Shown here one piece after another: positions 16,572-25,842 of a stretch of DNA of 64,000 nt (its first letter is position 1; the number at the start of each line of letters is the position of its first letter). Under the pieces are notes generated by a model. It was not told the origin of the DNA. It saw nothing but the letters and a program-made list of their open reading frames with translations, and did no database searches. Made by a program: the position numbers and the translations under genes. The DNA lies in NCBI RefSeq assembly GCF_004801885.1, contig NZ_SSSM01000003.1, forward strand, positions 372,001 to 436,000, in the 5' to 3' direction. The DNA comes from Naasia lichenicola (GTDB taxonomy: Bacteria > Actinomycetota > Actinomycetes > Actinomycetales > Microbacteriaceae).

Positions 16572-16640
16572 ACGCATTCGCCCGTGGGGTGCAGACCGGA
16601 CGCTGACAACGCTCCGATGCATTCACCGACACGGTGGAAT

Positions 16641-16677
16641 GCAAGAAGCCCCCGGCGTCATGCCGGGGGCTTCTTGC
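16641..16677. terminator. Terminator downstream of tRNA-Glu
   Basis: Perfect 16-base arms GCAAGAAGCCCCCGGC / GCCGGGGGCTTCTTGC around a five-base loop. In the minus direction it follows tRNA-Glu by seven bases; it may also end the small membrane protein transcript from the other side. Confidence 0.85.
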
Positions 16678-16683
16678 GTGTCG

Positions 16684-16756
16684 TGACCCCAGCGGGATTC
16701 GAACCCGCGTTACCGCCGTGAGAGGGCGATGTCCTAGGCCTCTAAACGATGGGGCC
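16684..16756 (-). tRNA. tRNA-Glu(CTC)
   Basis: A 73-base cloverleaf can be drawn: acceptor GGCCCCA/TGGGGTC with discriminator A, anticodon loop CTCTCAC giving anticodon CTC (codon GAG), T-arm CGGGTTCGAATCCCG. CCA is not encoded. Followed by a strong hairpin terminator. Confidence 0.95.
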
Positions 16757-16852
16757 GAACGATGGCGACTCCAACCTGCGGAGCGCCTCAACGAGTATAG
16801 GCGACGCCGGCGATCTCCGCGAACACGGGGTGAACGGCGGCGGCGCTGCGCG

Positions 16853-17821
16853 TCAGGCGGTGACGCGCTTGGGATCGGCGCGCTGGACCGGACGGGGCGG
16901 CAGGGTCTCGGGAGCCAGAATCGGCAGGGCGCCCGGCACCACGTCGATGTCGATGGGCAGCGATCCGACCCGCTCGCCGTCGGCGTAGGCGACGACGCGC
17001 GGCTCCTCGATCCGGATGCTCGAGACCCGCTTGGTCCAGACCACCTCGGTGTGCCGCAGGTGGTTGCCGGAGAACACCTCGGGATAGATCCGGAGGAACC
17101 GGTAGCGGCCGAGCGGGCGGACGAAGACCACGTCGAGCTGCCCGTCGTCCACGAGCGCATCCGGCGCGATGAGCATGCCGCCTCCGAGGGAGACGTTGTT
17201 CGCCACGGCGAGCAGCACGCCGCGCTCATCATGCGGCTTTCCGTCGAGCACCAGGTGGTAGTCGAAGGGGCGAAGTCGGAGGAGCTCGATCAGCAGTGCC
17301 AGCGTGTAGCGGCTGGGGCCCTTCGGCCAGCGCATCTGGTTGGCGCGCTCGTTGCAGAGGGCATCGAAGCCGGCGGAGAGCAGGCAGCCGAACCAGGTGG
17401 TGAAGCTGGCATCGCCCTTTCCGTGACGGACGCGGCCCGCATCGATCCGCCGCATCGGCCGGTCGAGAGCGGCGATCGCGATGTCGACCGCCGTGTCGGT
17501 GTCGTCGAACGGGATGCCGAGCCCCCGCGCCATGTCGTTGCCGGTACCCGACGGGATGATGCCGAGAGGGATCTGCGTGTTGACGGTCAGATTGACGCCG
17601 AAGTTGACCATGCCGTCGCCGCCGATCACGATCAGCGCGTCGGCGCCTTCGATCTCGCGCAGGGCGGCGGCGCGGAGCTTCTCGAAGTTGCGCTCGACGA
17701 GCGGGGTCACTCGGAATCCGGCAGCCCGGAACCGGTCGACGGCTCGTGGGCCGACGTCGCGGCCCTTGCCGAAGGAGGCGTTCGGATTGATCGCCACCAC
17801 GATGTGGCGCTGGTTGTCCAT
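16853..17821 (-). CDS. Diacylglycerol/lipid kinase family protein (DagK/YegS type)
   Basis: 322 residues from ATG 17821. The kinase signature ALIVIGGDGMVNF (about 61-73) and PLGIIPSGTGNDMARGLG (about 86-103) identify the DAGK catalytic family. Later segments such as VANNVSLGGGMLIAPDA and DVVFVRPLGR are also typical. It phosphorylates a lipid such as diacylglycerol for recycling into phospholipid, or a glycolipid precursor; the substrate is not certain. CATAAT lies six bases before the ATG. Confidence 0.88.
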   Translation of the reverse strand: MDNQRHIVVAINPNASFGKGRDVGPRAVDRFRAAGFRVTPLVERNFEKLRAAALREIEGADALIVIGGDGMVNFGVNLTVNTQIPLGIIPSGTGNDMARGLGIPFDDTDTAVDIAIAALDRPMRRIDAGRVRHGKGDASFTTWFGCLLSAGFDALCNERANQMRWPKGPSRYTLALLIELLRLRPFDYHLVLDGKPHDERGVLLAVANNVSLGGGMLIAPDALVDDGQLDVVFVRPLGRYRFLRIYPEVFSGNHLRHTEVVWTKRVSSIRIEEPRVVAYADGERVGSLPIDIDVVPGALPILAPETLPPRPVQRADPKRVTA

Positions 17822-17827
17822 GTGCCG

Positions 17828-17833
17828 ATTATG
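17828..17833 (-). promoter_or_regulatory. -10 box of the lipid kinase gene
   Basis: CATAAT, six-base spacer, ATG at 17821. One of the best -10 matches in the window. Confidence 0.55.
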
Positions 17834-17946
17834 GGGGCGCGGACGCCCCCGCCTCCCAGGCGCGCTCGAACTGGGGCGCCCCACTTGGTCCGATGAGCGT
17901 GCGCCCGCATCCCGCAGCAGCCCGCCGGCCTCGAGTCCGAGCGCCA

Positions 17947-18008
17947 CGGCCACCTTTCGTACCGTCGGCACGGGAAGGAAACCTGGCCGACGGGAGGAAA
18001 GGTGGCCG
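17947..18008. repeat. Family F inverted repeat, copy 1
   Basis: Arms of 23 bases (17947-17969 and 17986-18008) match at all but about three positions; left arm starts CGGCCACCTTTCGTACCG. Loop of 16 bases. It lies just after the metal ATPase stop. A related element with GGCCACCCTTTCCGACG is at 37965-38024. Confidence 0.8.
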
Positions 18009-18030
18009 AGCGCGTCAGAGGAGCCGGGGC

Positions 18031-21000
18031 TCAGCGGCGCGCGGTGAGGCGCACTCGGCGGAGCAGCTGCGCGTTGAGCGCCACGACGATGGTCGACACC
18101 GACATCAGCAGGGCTCCGACCGCGGGCGAGACGACGACGCCCGCGCCGATGGCGACACCGGCCGCGAGCGGAAGGGCGATCACGTTGTAGCCGGCGGCCC
18201 AGCCGAGGTTCTGCAGCATGGTGCGGTAGGTCGCTCGCGACAGGGTCAGCACATCGGCGACTCCGCGAGGATCGTTGGAGGCGAGCACGATCCCCGCCGA
18301 CTCGATGGCGACGCCTGTGCCTGCGCCGATCGCGATCCCGACATCGGCCTGCGCGAGAGCGGGCGCATCGTTGACGCCGTCGCCGACCATCGCCACACGG
18401 GCGCCGCGGCTCTGCAGCTCCGCGACTGTCTTCGCCTTCTCGCCGGGCAGGACCTCCGCGTACACCTCGTCGATGCCGAGCTGGCTCGCGACCGCCGATC
18501 CGACCTCGTGCGTGTCGCCGGTCACCATCGCCACGCGCACCCCTCTGCGGTGCAGGGCGTCGATGGCCGCCTTCGACTCGGGCCGCACCGTGTCCGCGAC
18601 GCTGAGCAGGCCCAGCACCTCGTTGCGTTCGAGCACGAAGACCACGGACTCACCGCGGGCATGGGCGGCCTTCGCCGCGAGCACGATGTCCGCTCCCCCG
18701 TGCAGTCCGCGCTCGATGAGGGCTCGGGGACCCAGCACGGAGATCTTGCGACCGCGCACGTCTGCCTGGACCCCGCGGCCGGGCAGCGCCACGAATTCGG
18801 TGGTCAGCAGGGGCGAGATGCCGCGCAGGCGTCCCTCGGCGACGATGGCCCGTCCGATGGGGTGCTCGGAGCGGCCCTCGGCATTGGCGGCGAGACTCAA
18901 CAGCTCGGCCTTGCGCGAGGCGAGCTCTCCCGGATCGACGACGGGCATCGATCCGGTCCGGGTGCTGACCACGGAGATGGTGCCGGTGGAGCTCGTGACG
19001 GCAGGGATGATGTCGACGACGCCCTGCTTGCCCTGCGTCAGCGTTCCGGTCTTGTCGAAGAGGACGACGTCGACGAGGCGGGCCTCTTCGAGCGCCGCGC
19101 GACTGCGCACCAGCAGCCCGCTGCGTGCTCCCGTCGTCGTGGAGATCAGCGCGGCGAGCGGGATGGCGAGGCCGAGGGCATGCGGGCAGGCGATCACCAG
19201 CACGGTGACGACCCGCTCCAGGACGAACGCCGGATCGTCGGGTCGGATGATCGCCCACACCACGAAGGTGAGGAAGGCGACGCCGAGGGCGACGTAGAAC
19301 AGCCACTTCGCGGCGCGGTCGGCGAGCAGCTGGACGTCGGACCGGCTGGCCTGGGCGTCCGCGACCAGGCGCATGATCCCGGCGAGCGCGGTGTCGCCTC
19401 CGATGCGGGTCACCTCGAGGGTGAGCCAGCGGGTGCTGACGCTTCCCGCGATGAGGGCCGATCCGAAGACCTTGGCGACCGGCGCCGACTCCCCCGTCAG
19501 CAGCGACTCGTCCACCGTCGACTCGCCTTCGAGCACGCGGCCGTCGGCGGGGATCCGGCTACCGGGCCGCACGATCACGCGGTCTCCGAGCTGCAGCTCG
19601 GAGACGGGCACGATGTCGCCTTCGTCCGACGAGCCGTTGCGCAGCCGCTCGGCGGTGTCGGGGAGCAGCGCGGCGAGCTCGCCCAGGGCGTTGCCCGCGC
19701 GCAGAACGGCGGACATCTCGATCCAGTGTCCGAGGAGCATGATCACGATCAGGGTCGCGAGCTCCCACCAGAAGTCCATGCCGTTGAGACCGAACAGCAC
19801 GGCGAGGCTGTAGCCGAATGCCACGACGATCGCGAGGGAGATGAGCGTCATCATCCCGGGCGTGCGGGCGCGCAGCTCCTCGTAGCCGCCGCGCAGGAAG
19901 ACGACTCCCCCGTAGACGAAGATCGCCGTGCCGAAGACGGCCGGGATCAGGTCGCTGCCCGGAAACCGGGGCCCGGTGAGGCCGAGGATGTCCTGCAGGC
20001 CGCGGGAGAAGATCAGGGTCGGGATGGCGAGCGCGAGGCTGATCAGCAGCTTGCGTCGGAACAGTGCCGGATCGTGGCCCCCATGATCGCCATGGGCCGC
20101 GTGGCCGGTGTGGCCTGGGTGATGTCCCGTGGGACCGCTGGACTCCGACCGCTCGGCGTCTCCGCGGTGGTCATGGACCGCCGACTCACCACGCTCGAGG
20201 GAAGAGCGCGCGTCGCCGTGCGACGTCGGCGCGGAGTCAGCGACAGGGTTCGCGGACAGCGCGCGCGAGCCGCCTCCTCGACGGATGGTGCGGGAGGCAC
20301 GGGGAAGGACGGGCGCGTCCGCCATCGCGCGGCGGGCGAAGCGCTCGAGCGCCTCGAGCCGACTGCGCATGGCCGCTGCGGCGGCCGAGTCGACGGGGGA
20401 CGAAGCGGATTCCGGGTATCGGGGTTCGGATGACTCGAGCGCGACGGCTTCATCGGCGGAGACGTCGGATGCGGACAGGCCCGGACGTCGGCGCGTGATA
20501 CCCACGATCGGCACGTCGTGGGGTCTACGCGGCGATGCGTCCGCCGTCTCCGGACCGTCTGCTCCTGCAGCCGTCGCATCGGCCGGGACATCTGCGGGGA
20601 AGACGTCCGGGTGCGCCGCGATCGGCGCAGAAACAGCCGCAGTGCGCACGTCCTCCGTGCCGATCGAGTCGTCGACGTCCGCGGATGAGACGGGAGTGAG
20701 CGGCGCGCTGGTCGTCCACTCCGTCGCCGGCTGCCGACCGGCGTTCGAGGCACGGGACGGGGCTGCATCGGCCGAAGTGTCGAGAATTGAGGCGTCGACG
20801 GGCGGCGCCTCGACGAACGCGGCTTCGACACGGGGGGCGTCGGCGAGCGGAACGGCTCCGACGGGCGGCAGCGGTCGGGTCGTCTCCGCGTCCGACGCGT
20901 CGGCCCGGGAATCCCGCTGGTCAACCTCAGGAGGGAACCGCGCGGTCGAAGCCGCGCGGGAGGGAGGCGAAGCCACGGGCCCGGCGGAGCGGGATGCCGT

Positions 21001-22200
21001 GAGCCGCGCGGCGAGGCCCGACAGGCGGCTGCCGATGGTCTCGGGTTGGACTCCCCTCCGGATGCGCGGCCGGTACATCGGCCGCTCCTCCGTCGACCGC
21101 GCGGGCGCGCTGGCCCCGCTGCGGGATCCGCCCGGCAGTCCGCCCGATTGTCCGCCCGGCTGCGTGCGCAGGGAGCGACGACTTCCCGCCGAGCTGATCG
21201 CACGGCCGGAAGGCAGCGGATCCGATGGATCCGAGCCTCTCGAGGGACCGAGGAGATCGGTGCGGTCGTCCGCCGCGATGCGAGCCGCGAGTGAGGCGAA
21301 TCCGGGATTCGAGGAGCCGTCGTCGATGTCGGCGTCCGCGGCAAGGTCGGCGGCGTCCTCGTTCGGGTGGGAATCCTCGCCGTCGACCGTTCCGTCGGTC
21401 GCGCCGAGACGGACGGCGCCGTCGATCGGCTCATCCCGTCGGCCGGCCACGGCGACCTCGGGTGCCGGCTCGGGCTGAGCCTCGAGGCGCCTCGGCGGAA
21501 GCGGTTCGGGAACGGTGCTCACCGGGCCCGTCGTCGGGTGGCCGAGGGAGGTGCGCGTCCAGGTCACCGAGCGATCCGGCGCCGGTCCCCCGAGGAATAC
21601 GGGCAGGTCTGCCTCGGGCACCAGGTCGTCGGGGATCGACGGTGCGATCGCCTCAGGGGCGGACGCCCGTGCTGGCGCGGTGTCGGTGCGATCCCCCGCG
21701 ACAGACGCCACCTGCAGATCGGGATCAGCGGGTGAGCGGTCGGACCGGTCGTCCGAGCCGCTGCCCCACGCGCGTGTCGCCGGGACCGCCTGGGCGGGCA
21801 TCGTGTCCTCGAGATCGACGCCGTCGGGCTCGTCATCGAAGTGCGCGAGCGCCTGCACCGTTGGGGGCAGCGCTGATCCGTCGTCGCCAGCACCATCAGC
21901 CGCACCGCCAACCGCACCGTCAGCCGGGCTCGTGACGCGGCTCGACGCCGGCGCGGTCAGAGGTGCCCACTCCGCGGGATCGGCCCCGGGGCGGGGAGTA
22001 TCCGTCGGCTCGGACTCGGCGAGAGGCGGTGCCGCGCGACGCGATGACGCCGACTGACGGGCAGCCTGCGATCGCGGAGCGGGCCGCTGGGCATGGCCGT
22101 CCCCCACGCCTCGGAACGTGCTCCGCCTGCGAGGCGGAGCATCCACGCCGTCGCCATCCCCGGGGTCGGATGGCGCGGGACCTCCCGGCGCTGTGGTCAC
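18031..22200 (-). CDS. CopB-type heavy-metal P1B ATPase with very long disordered N-terminus
   Basis: 1389 residues. The last ~685 form a full P1B ATPase: several membrane helices, LLTGESAPVAKV, the ion-site motif CPH (about residue 1004), phosphorylation motif DKTGTLTQGK (about 1048) and the hinge VAMVGDGVNDAPALAQADVG. CPH pumps typically export copper or silver. A His-rich stretch (GHHPGHTGHAAHGDHGGHD, about 690-708) precedes the first helix; no CxxC metal-binding domain is present. Residues 1-690 are rich in Ala, Pro, Asp, Ser and Arg with no recognisable fold. The start GTG 22200 is six bases after TAGCGT, which supports the long form. Related CopB proteins are about half this length. Confidence 0.85.
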   Translation of the reverse strand: MTTAPGGPAPSDPGDGDGVDAPPRRRSTFRGVGDGHAQRPAPRSQAARQSASSRRAAPPLAESEPTDTPRPGADPAEWAPLTAPASSRVTSPADGAVGGAADGAGDDGSALPPTVQALAHFDDEPDGVDLEDTMPAQAVPATRAWGSGSDDRSDRSPADPDLQVASVAGDRTDTAPARASAPEAIAPSIPDDLVPEADLPVFLGGPAPDRSVTWTRTSLGHPTTGPVSTVPEPLPPRRLEAQPEPAPEVAVAGRRDEPIDGAVRLGATDGTVDGEDSHPNEDAADLAADADIDDGSSNPGFASLAARIAADDRTDLLGPSRGSDPSDPLPSGRAISSAGSRRSLRTQPGGQSGGLPGGSRSGASAPARSTEERPMYRPRIRRGVQPETIGSRLSGLAARLTASRSAGPVASPPSRAASTARFPPEVDQRDSRADASDAETTRPLPPVGAVPLADAPRVEAAFVEAPPVDASILDTSADAAPSRASNAGRQPATEWTTSAPLTPVSSADVDDSIGTEDVRTAAVSAPIAAHPDVFPADVPADATAAGADGPETADASPRRPHDVPIVGITRRRPGLSASDVSADEAVALESSEPRYPESASSPVDSAAAAAMRSRLEALERFARRAMADAPVLPRASRTIRRGGGSRALSANPVADSAPTSHGDARSSLERGESAVHDHRGDAERSESSGPTGHHPGHTGHAAHGDHGGHDPALFRRKLLISLALAIPTLIFSRGLQDILGLTGPRFPGSDLIPAVFGTAIFVYGGVVFLRGGYEELRARTPGMMTLISLAIVVAFGYSLAVLFGLNGMDFWWELATLIVIMLLGHWIEMSAVLRAGNALGELAALLPDTAERLRNGSSDEGDIVPVSELQLGDRVIVRPGSRIPADGRVLEGESTVDESLLTGESAPVAKVFGSALIAGSVSTRWLTLEVTRIGGDTALAGIMRLVADAQASRSDVQLLADRAAKWLFYVALGVAFLTFVVWAIIRPDDPAFVLERVVTVLVIACPHALGLAIPLAALISTTTGARSGLLVRSRAALEEARLVDVVLFDKTGTLTQGKQGVVDIIPAVTSSTGTISVVSTRTGSMPVVDPGELASRKAELLSLAANAEGRSEHPIGRAIVAEGRLRGISPLLTTEFVALPGRGVQADVRGRKISVLGPRALIERGLHGGADIVLAAKAAHARGESVVFVLERNEVLGLLSVADTVRPESKAAIDALHRRGVRVAMVTGDTHEVGSAVASQLGIDEVYAEVLPGEKAKTVAELQSRGARVAMVGDGVNDAPALAQADVGIAIGAGTGVAIESAGIVLASNDPRGVADVLTLSRATYRTMLQNLGWAAGYNVIALPLAAGVAIGAGVVVSPAVGALLMSVSTIVVALNAQLLRRVRLTARR

Positions 22201-22206
22201 CCGCCC

Positions 22207-22212
22207 ACGCTA
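22207..22212 (-). promoter_or_regulatory. -10 box of the metal ATPase gene
   Basis: TAGCGT, six-base spacer, GTG at 22200. Its position supports the full-length 1389-residue product. Confidence 0.5.
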
Positions 22213-22352
22213 CCCCGCAGGTGTATGCGCTCGAACCGTTCGGCCGGTGGCCCGCGCTGCTCCCGTCATGCTCCGAACCGCGCAGGCAGCGCGATCGCGG
22301 GGCCAGCCCATCCGAGTTGCACCGCACCCCACGGGGGTGTTGGCTCGGGGGC

Positions 22353-22988
22353 ATGAGAGTCACGAAGCTGGAGCACGCCACACTCAAGATCGAGCATTCC
22401 GGATCGGTGCTGGTGATCGATCCCGGCGTCTTCACGACCCCGCTCGTGGATCAGGGCGACGTCGTCGCCATCGTGCTCACCCACGAGCACCCGGATCACT
22501 GGACGCCCGACCAGCTGACCCGGTTGATCACCCGCAACCCTGAGGCCGTCATCTTCGGTCCGCAGGGAGTCGCGAACGCGGCCAAGGACTTCTCCATCGA
22601 CGTGGTGGCTGCAGGCGACACGCGCCAGGTCGGCCCGTTCACCCTCGAGTTCTTCGGCGAGAAGCACGCGGTCATCCACGAGTCCATCCCCGTGCCGGAC
22701 AACGTCGGCGTGCTCGTCAACGGCACCCTCTTCTACCCGGGCGATGCGTTCACCGTGCCGGCGGTCGAGGTCGACACGCTCGCCGCACCGGCTGGTGCAC
22801 CCTGGCTGAAGGTCGGAGAGGCCATGGACTACGTGGTGGCGGTGGCCCCGAAGCGCGCATTCCCCACCCATGACATGACGCTGTCGGTGGCCGGCCGCAA
22901 CATGCACGGCGACCGCCTCAAGTCGTCGGTCGAGAAGGTCGGCGGCGAGTGGTTCCCGCTCGAGCCGTTCCAGTTCATCGACATCTGA
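22353..22988 (+). CDS. Metallo-beta-lactamase-fold metal-dependent hydrolase
   Basis: 211 residues from ATG 22353. KLEHATLKIEHSGSVLVIDPG at the N-terminus and the metal motif THEHPDHW (H-x-H-x-D-H, about 50-57) define the MBL fold, close to the UPF0173/UlaG-like group. FPTHDMTLS near the C-terminus supplies a further ligand. Substrate unknown. A short hairpin CACCCC/GGGGTG lies just upstream. It converges with the molybdate operon, seven bases apart. Confidence 0.8.
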   Translation: MRVTKLEHATLKIEHSGSVLVIDPGVFTTPLVDQGDVVAIVLTHEHPDHWTPDQLTRLITRNPEAVIFGPQGVANAAKDFSIDVVAAGDTRQVGPFTLEFFGEKHAVIHESIPVPDNVGVLVNGTLFYPGDAFTVPAVEVDTLAAPAGAPWLKVGEAMDYVVAVAPKRAFPTHDMTLSVAGRNMHGDRLKSSVEKVGGEWFPLEPFQFIDI

Positions 22989-22995
22989 TCTGGCC

Positions 22996-23718
22996 TCACT
23001 CCGCCGGGAACAGCGCCGCCACGTAGGCCGAGATGGGATCGCGGCGCAGCTCGTCGACCGTGCCGCTCTGCACGATCCGACCGTGGTCGAGCACGAGGAT
23101 GCGATCGGCGAGCACCTCGGCATCGACCGGATCGTGGGTGACGAGCACGGCGCATCCCGTGTGCTCGCGGAGTCGGATCGCGAGCTCGCTCCGAACGGAG
23201 TCGCGGATCTCGGCGTCGAGCGCGGCGAGCGGCTCATCCAGCAGGAGCAGCTCAGGTTCCGGCGCGAGGGCACGGGCGAGCGCGACGCGTTGGGCCATTC
23301 CGCCGGAGAGAGCCGATGGACGGGCCTTCGCCCGATCCTCGAGCCCTACCCGCCGCAGCCAGTCGAGCGCGATCCGCTGCGAGTCGCCCCGGGAGCGGCC
23401 CCGAGCGCGCAGCCCGAAGGCGACATTGGCGAGCACCGACAGATGCGGGAACAGCAGGTAGCTCTGGAACACGACGCCGATCGAGCGATGCGACGCGTCG
23501 AGAAACCGATCCGATCCCGGATCGTCGAGGATCGCGTCGCCCACAGCGATCCGGCCGCCCGTGAGCGGCAGCAGTCCGGCCAGCGCGGCCAGCGCGGTGG
23601 ACTTGCCGGCGCCGTTGCGTCCCAGCAGGGCGACCACCTCACCGGGTCGGCATTCCAGTTCGATGTCGAGCAGGAAGTCTCCGCGCTCGGCGACGAGGTG
23701 CGCGACGAGGTCGCTCAT
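22996..23718 (-). CDS. modC: Molybdate ABC transporter ATP-binding protein
   Basis: 240 residues. Walker A GRNGAGKST (about 33-41), Q-loop FQSYLLFPHLSV, signature LSGGMAQRVALARAL and Walker B LLLLDEPLAALDAE. It is short: the C-terminal TOBE (Mop) molybdate-binding domain of classic ModC is missing, while a TOBE-like domain is found in the regulator at the head of the operon. The ATG overlaps the modB stop by four bases. It powers molybdate import with ModB and ModA. Confidence 0.88.
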   Translation of the reverse strand: MSDLVAHLVAERGDFLLDIELECRPGEVVALLGRNGAGKSTALAALAGLLPLTGGRIAVGDAILDDPGSDRFLDASHRSIGVVFQSYLLFPHLSVLANVAFGLRARGRSRGDSQRIALDWLRRVGLEDRAKARPSALSGGMAQRVALARALAPEPELLLLDEPLAALDAEIRDSVRSELAIRLREHTGCAVLVTHDPVDAEVLADRILVLDHGRIVQSGTVDELRRDPISAYVAALFPAE

Positions 23719-24578
23719 CGGAGCGCTCCTGTCCATCGGTCGCGGAGGCTGAGCAGCACGCCGACGGCCACCGCGAGCAGGAGCAGAGCGAGCACAATGG
23801 CGGTGTCCGGGTCGGATTGCAGCCCGAGGTAGGCCGCGATCGGCAGGGTCTGAGTGACGCCGGGGAAGCTGCCCGCGAACGTGATCGTGGCGCCGAACTC
23901 GCCGAGCGCTCGGGTGAAGCACAGCACTGCCCCCGCGGCGATCCCCGGAGCGATCATCGGCAGGGTGATGCGGCTGAACGCCCGCCAGCGGGATGCGCCC
24001 AGGGTGGCGGCGGCGTCCTCGTAGCGGCGATCGAGTCCGCGCAGGGCCCCCTCGACCGCGAGGACGAGGAAGGGCATCGAGACGAAGGTCTGAGCGACGA
24101 CCACGGCCGGGGTCGTGAACGGCAGCGCGAAGCCGGTCGCGGCGAGCAGCGGCGCCCCGAGCAGGCCCCGCCGGCCGAGGAGCAGCAGCAGCGCGATCCC
24201 GCCGACGACAGGCGGAAGCACGAGCGGCACGGTCACTCCGGCACGGAGCAGCCGCCGCACGATGCCCGGCCAGCCATCCGACGCGGCGAGGATCGTCGCG
24301 AGCGGGATGCCGAAGATCAGGCAGAGCGCCGTCGATGCGAGCCCGGTGACGAGCGAGAGTCGCAGGGCCTCGAGCGTGCCCTGCGACAGCGCGAGCTCGG
24401 CCACCCGATCCCACGGTGCGCGGATGACCAGGCCGGCGAGCGGAAGGATGAGCAGGGCCGCGCCGATTCCTGCGGGAACCCAGAGGATCCTCGGAAGGCG
24501 CCTCGCCGAGAGCCGGGCCGTCCGTGACGCCGGCCGGGAGCCCGTCCGCGACGCCGACCGTGAGCCCGTCCCGGACAC
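23715..24578 (-). CDS. modB: Molybdate ABC transporter permease
   Basis: 287 residues from GTG 24578, ten bases after the modA stop; an ATG at 24632 inside modA would add 18 residues. An Arg/Ser-rich N-terminus is followed by about six membrane helices. The permease loop EDAAATLGASRWRAFSRITLP carries the EAA motif that docks ModC. The C-terminal GEFGATITFAGS is typical of ModB. Start choice is uncertain because neither site has a clear ribosome-binding sequence. Confidence 0.87.
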   Translation of the reverse strand: MSGTGSRSASRTGSRPASRTARLSARRLPRILWVPAGIGAALLILPLAGLVIRAPWDRVAELALSQGTLEALRLSLVTGLASTALCLIFGIPLATILAASDGWPGIVRRLLRAGVTVPLVLPPVVGGIALLLLLGRRGLLGAPLLAATGFALPFTTPAVVVAQTFVSMPFLVLAVEGALRGLDRRYEDAAATLGASRWRAFSRITLPMIAPGIAAGAVLCFTRALGEFGATITFAGSFPGVTQTLPIAAYLGLQSDPDTAIVLALLLLAVAVGVLLSLRDRWTGALR

Positions 24579-24588
24579 CGCGCGCCCG

Positions 24589-25410
24589 TTACGGGGCGGC
24601 AAAGCCCGCCGCGGCGATGACGGAGGCGCCATCGCCGAGCACGTAGTCGACGAACGCCTGGGCGACCTCGGGTGCGGCCGAGGTGCTGATCGGCGCGATC
24701 GGGTAGTCCGTGATGGCGCCGGCCGCTTCGGGGAAGTCGATGGCGTTCACCTGGTCGCCCGCGGCGAGCGCGTCGGTGACGTAGACGAGTCCCGCCTGCG
24801 CCTCGCCGAGCTCCACCTTGGTCAGCACCGCCTTCACGTCCTGCTCGTACGTGTCGACGGAGGCGGTGATGCCCGCCGCGTCGAAGACCTTCTGGGCTGC
24901 GGCGCCGCATGGCACTTCGACGGCGCAGACCGCGATGACCTTGTCGGGATCGGTGAAGTCGGCGAGGCCCGCGATCTGGCCGGGGTTGTCGGCGGGCGTG
25001 ACGATCTCGAGCTGGTTGCGGGCGAAGACGACCGGATCGCCTTCGGCGAGGCCTGCGTCGCTGACCGTCTTCATCGTGCTCGCGCTGGCTGCGGCGAAGA
25101 CGTCGACCGGCGCTCCGTTGTCGACGATGTCGGTGGCGAGCGCCGAGCTGCCACCGAAGTTCAGCGTCACCGTGACACTCGGGTGCAGCTCCATGAACTC
25201 GTTCGCAATGGTGGTGAAGCTCTCGGTGAGCGATGCGGCCGCGTCGACGACGATCGTTCCGGAGAGCTCGTCGGCCGTCCCCGTCGCGATCGGCGTCCCG
25301 GCGGGGTCGGTCGCTTCGTCGGTCGCGGGTGTGCTCGAGCATCCGCTGAGCATCAGCGCCGAGATGAGAGCGCCAGCCGCGATGACGATCGAGAGTCGCC
25401 GCGCGGTCAT
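24589..25410 (-). CDS. modA: Molybdate-binding lipoprotein
   Basis: 273 residues. Signal peptide with lipobox LSGC at about 20-23, then an acidic linker. The binding protein starts near VDAAASLTESFTTIANEF, where Ser residues bind the oxyanion, and continues NFGGSSALATDIVDNGAPVD and GLVYVTDALAAGDQV, all characteristic of ModA. It captures molybdate outside the membrane. Its ATG overlaps the regulator stop by four bases. Confidence 0.92.
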   Translation of the reverse strand: MTARRLSIVIAAGALISALMLSGCSSTPATDEATDPAGTPIATGTADELSGTIVVDAAASLTESFTTIANEFMELHPSVTVTLNFGGSSALATDIVDNGAPVDVFAAASASTMKTVSDAGLAEGDPVVFARNQLEIVTPADNPGQIAGLADFTDPDKVIAVCAVEVPCGAAAQKVFDAAGITASVDTYEQDVKAVLTKVELGEAQAGLVYVTDALAAGDQVNAIDFPEAAGAITDYPIAPISTSAAPEVAQAFVDYVLGDGASVIAAAGFAAP

Positions 25411-25835
25411 GCGCCGGTCTCCAGGTTCGGCGACGCCTCGACGACGACGTTCGTGGCCTTGACGGTGGCGGACGCGATGCGGCCGGGCTCGAGGCCCAGC
25501 TCGTCGGCAGCCTCACGACTCATCAGGGAGACCATCCGGAACGGACCCGCCTGGATCTCGACCTGGGCCATGATGCCGTCGCGCAGAACGCGGGTGACGA
25601 TGCCGGGAATGCGGTTGCGGGCGGAGGTCGCGCCGAGCTTCGGGCCGACGGATGCGAGCAGGGACTCCGCGGCGATCTCGCTCGCGAGGCCGGCGAGCTC
25701 GACCGCGTCGACCGTCATCCGCCTGCCGTCGGACTCGAGCCCGATCCGTCCGCTTTCCGACCAGCGTCGGAGTGTGTCGTCGCTGACGCCGAGGAGGGCC
25801 GCCGCGTCCGACACCTTGATCCGTGGGACCGTCAC
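25407..25835 (-). CDS. Molybdenum-responsive regulator with HTH and TOBE (Mop) domains
   Basis: 142 residues from GTG 25835 (GGAG five bases upstream). The N-terminal MerR-like helix-turn-helix is KVSDAAALLGVSDDTLRRW (about 6-25). The C-terminal TOBE domain is RNRIPGIVTRVLRDGIMAQV... to LEPGRIASATVKATNVVV (about 72-132), which binds molybdate. It heads the modABC operon, so it probably controls it through the repeats at 25843-25884. The frame is open further upstream but the leader contains the operator. Confidence 0.85.
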   Translation of the reverse strand: MTVPRIKVSDAAALLGVSDDTLRRWSESGRIGLESDGRRMTVDAVELAGLASEIAAESLLASVGPKLGATSARNRIPGIVTRVLRDGIMAQVEIQAGPFRMVSLMSREAADELGLEPGRIASATVKATNVVVEASPNLETGA

Positions 25836-25842
25836 AAGAGCT

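Noticed and set aside
17893-20433. An 846-codon plus-strand frame opposite the metal ATPase
   Set aside because: It is antisense to the conserved ATPase motifs, and its composition (Asp, Arg, Gly, His rich) is that of a shadow frame in high-GC DNA.
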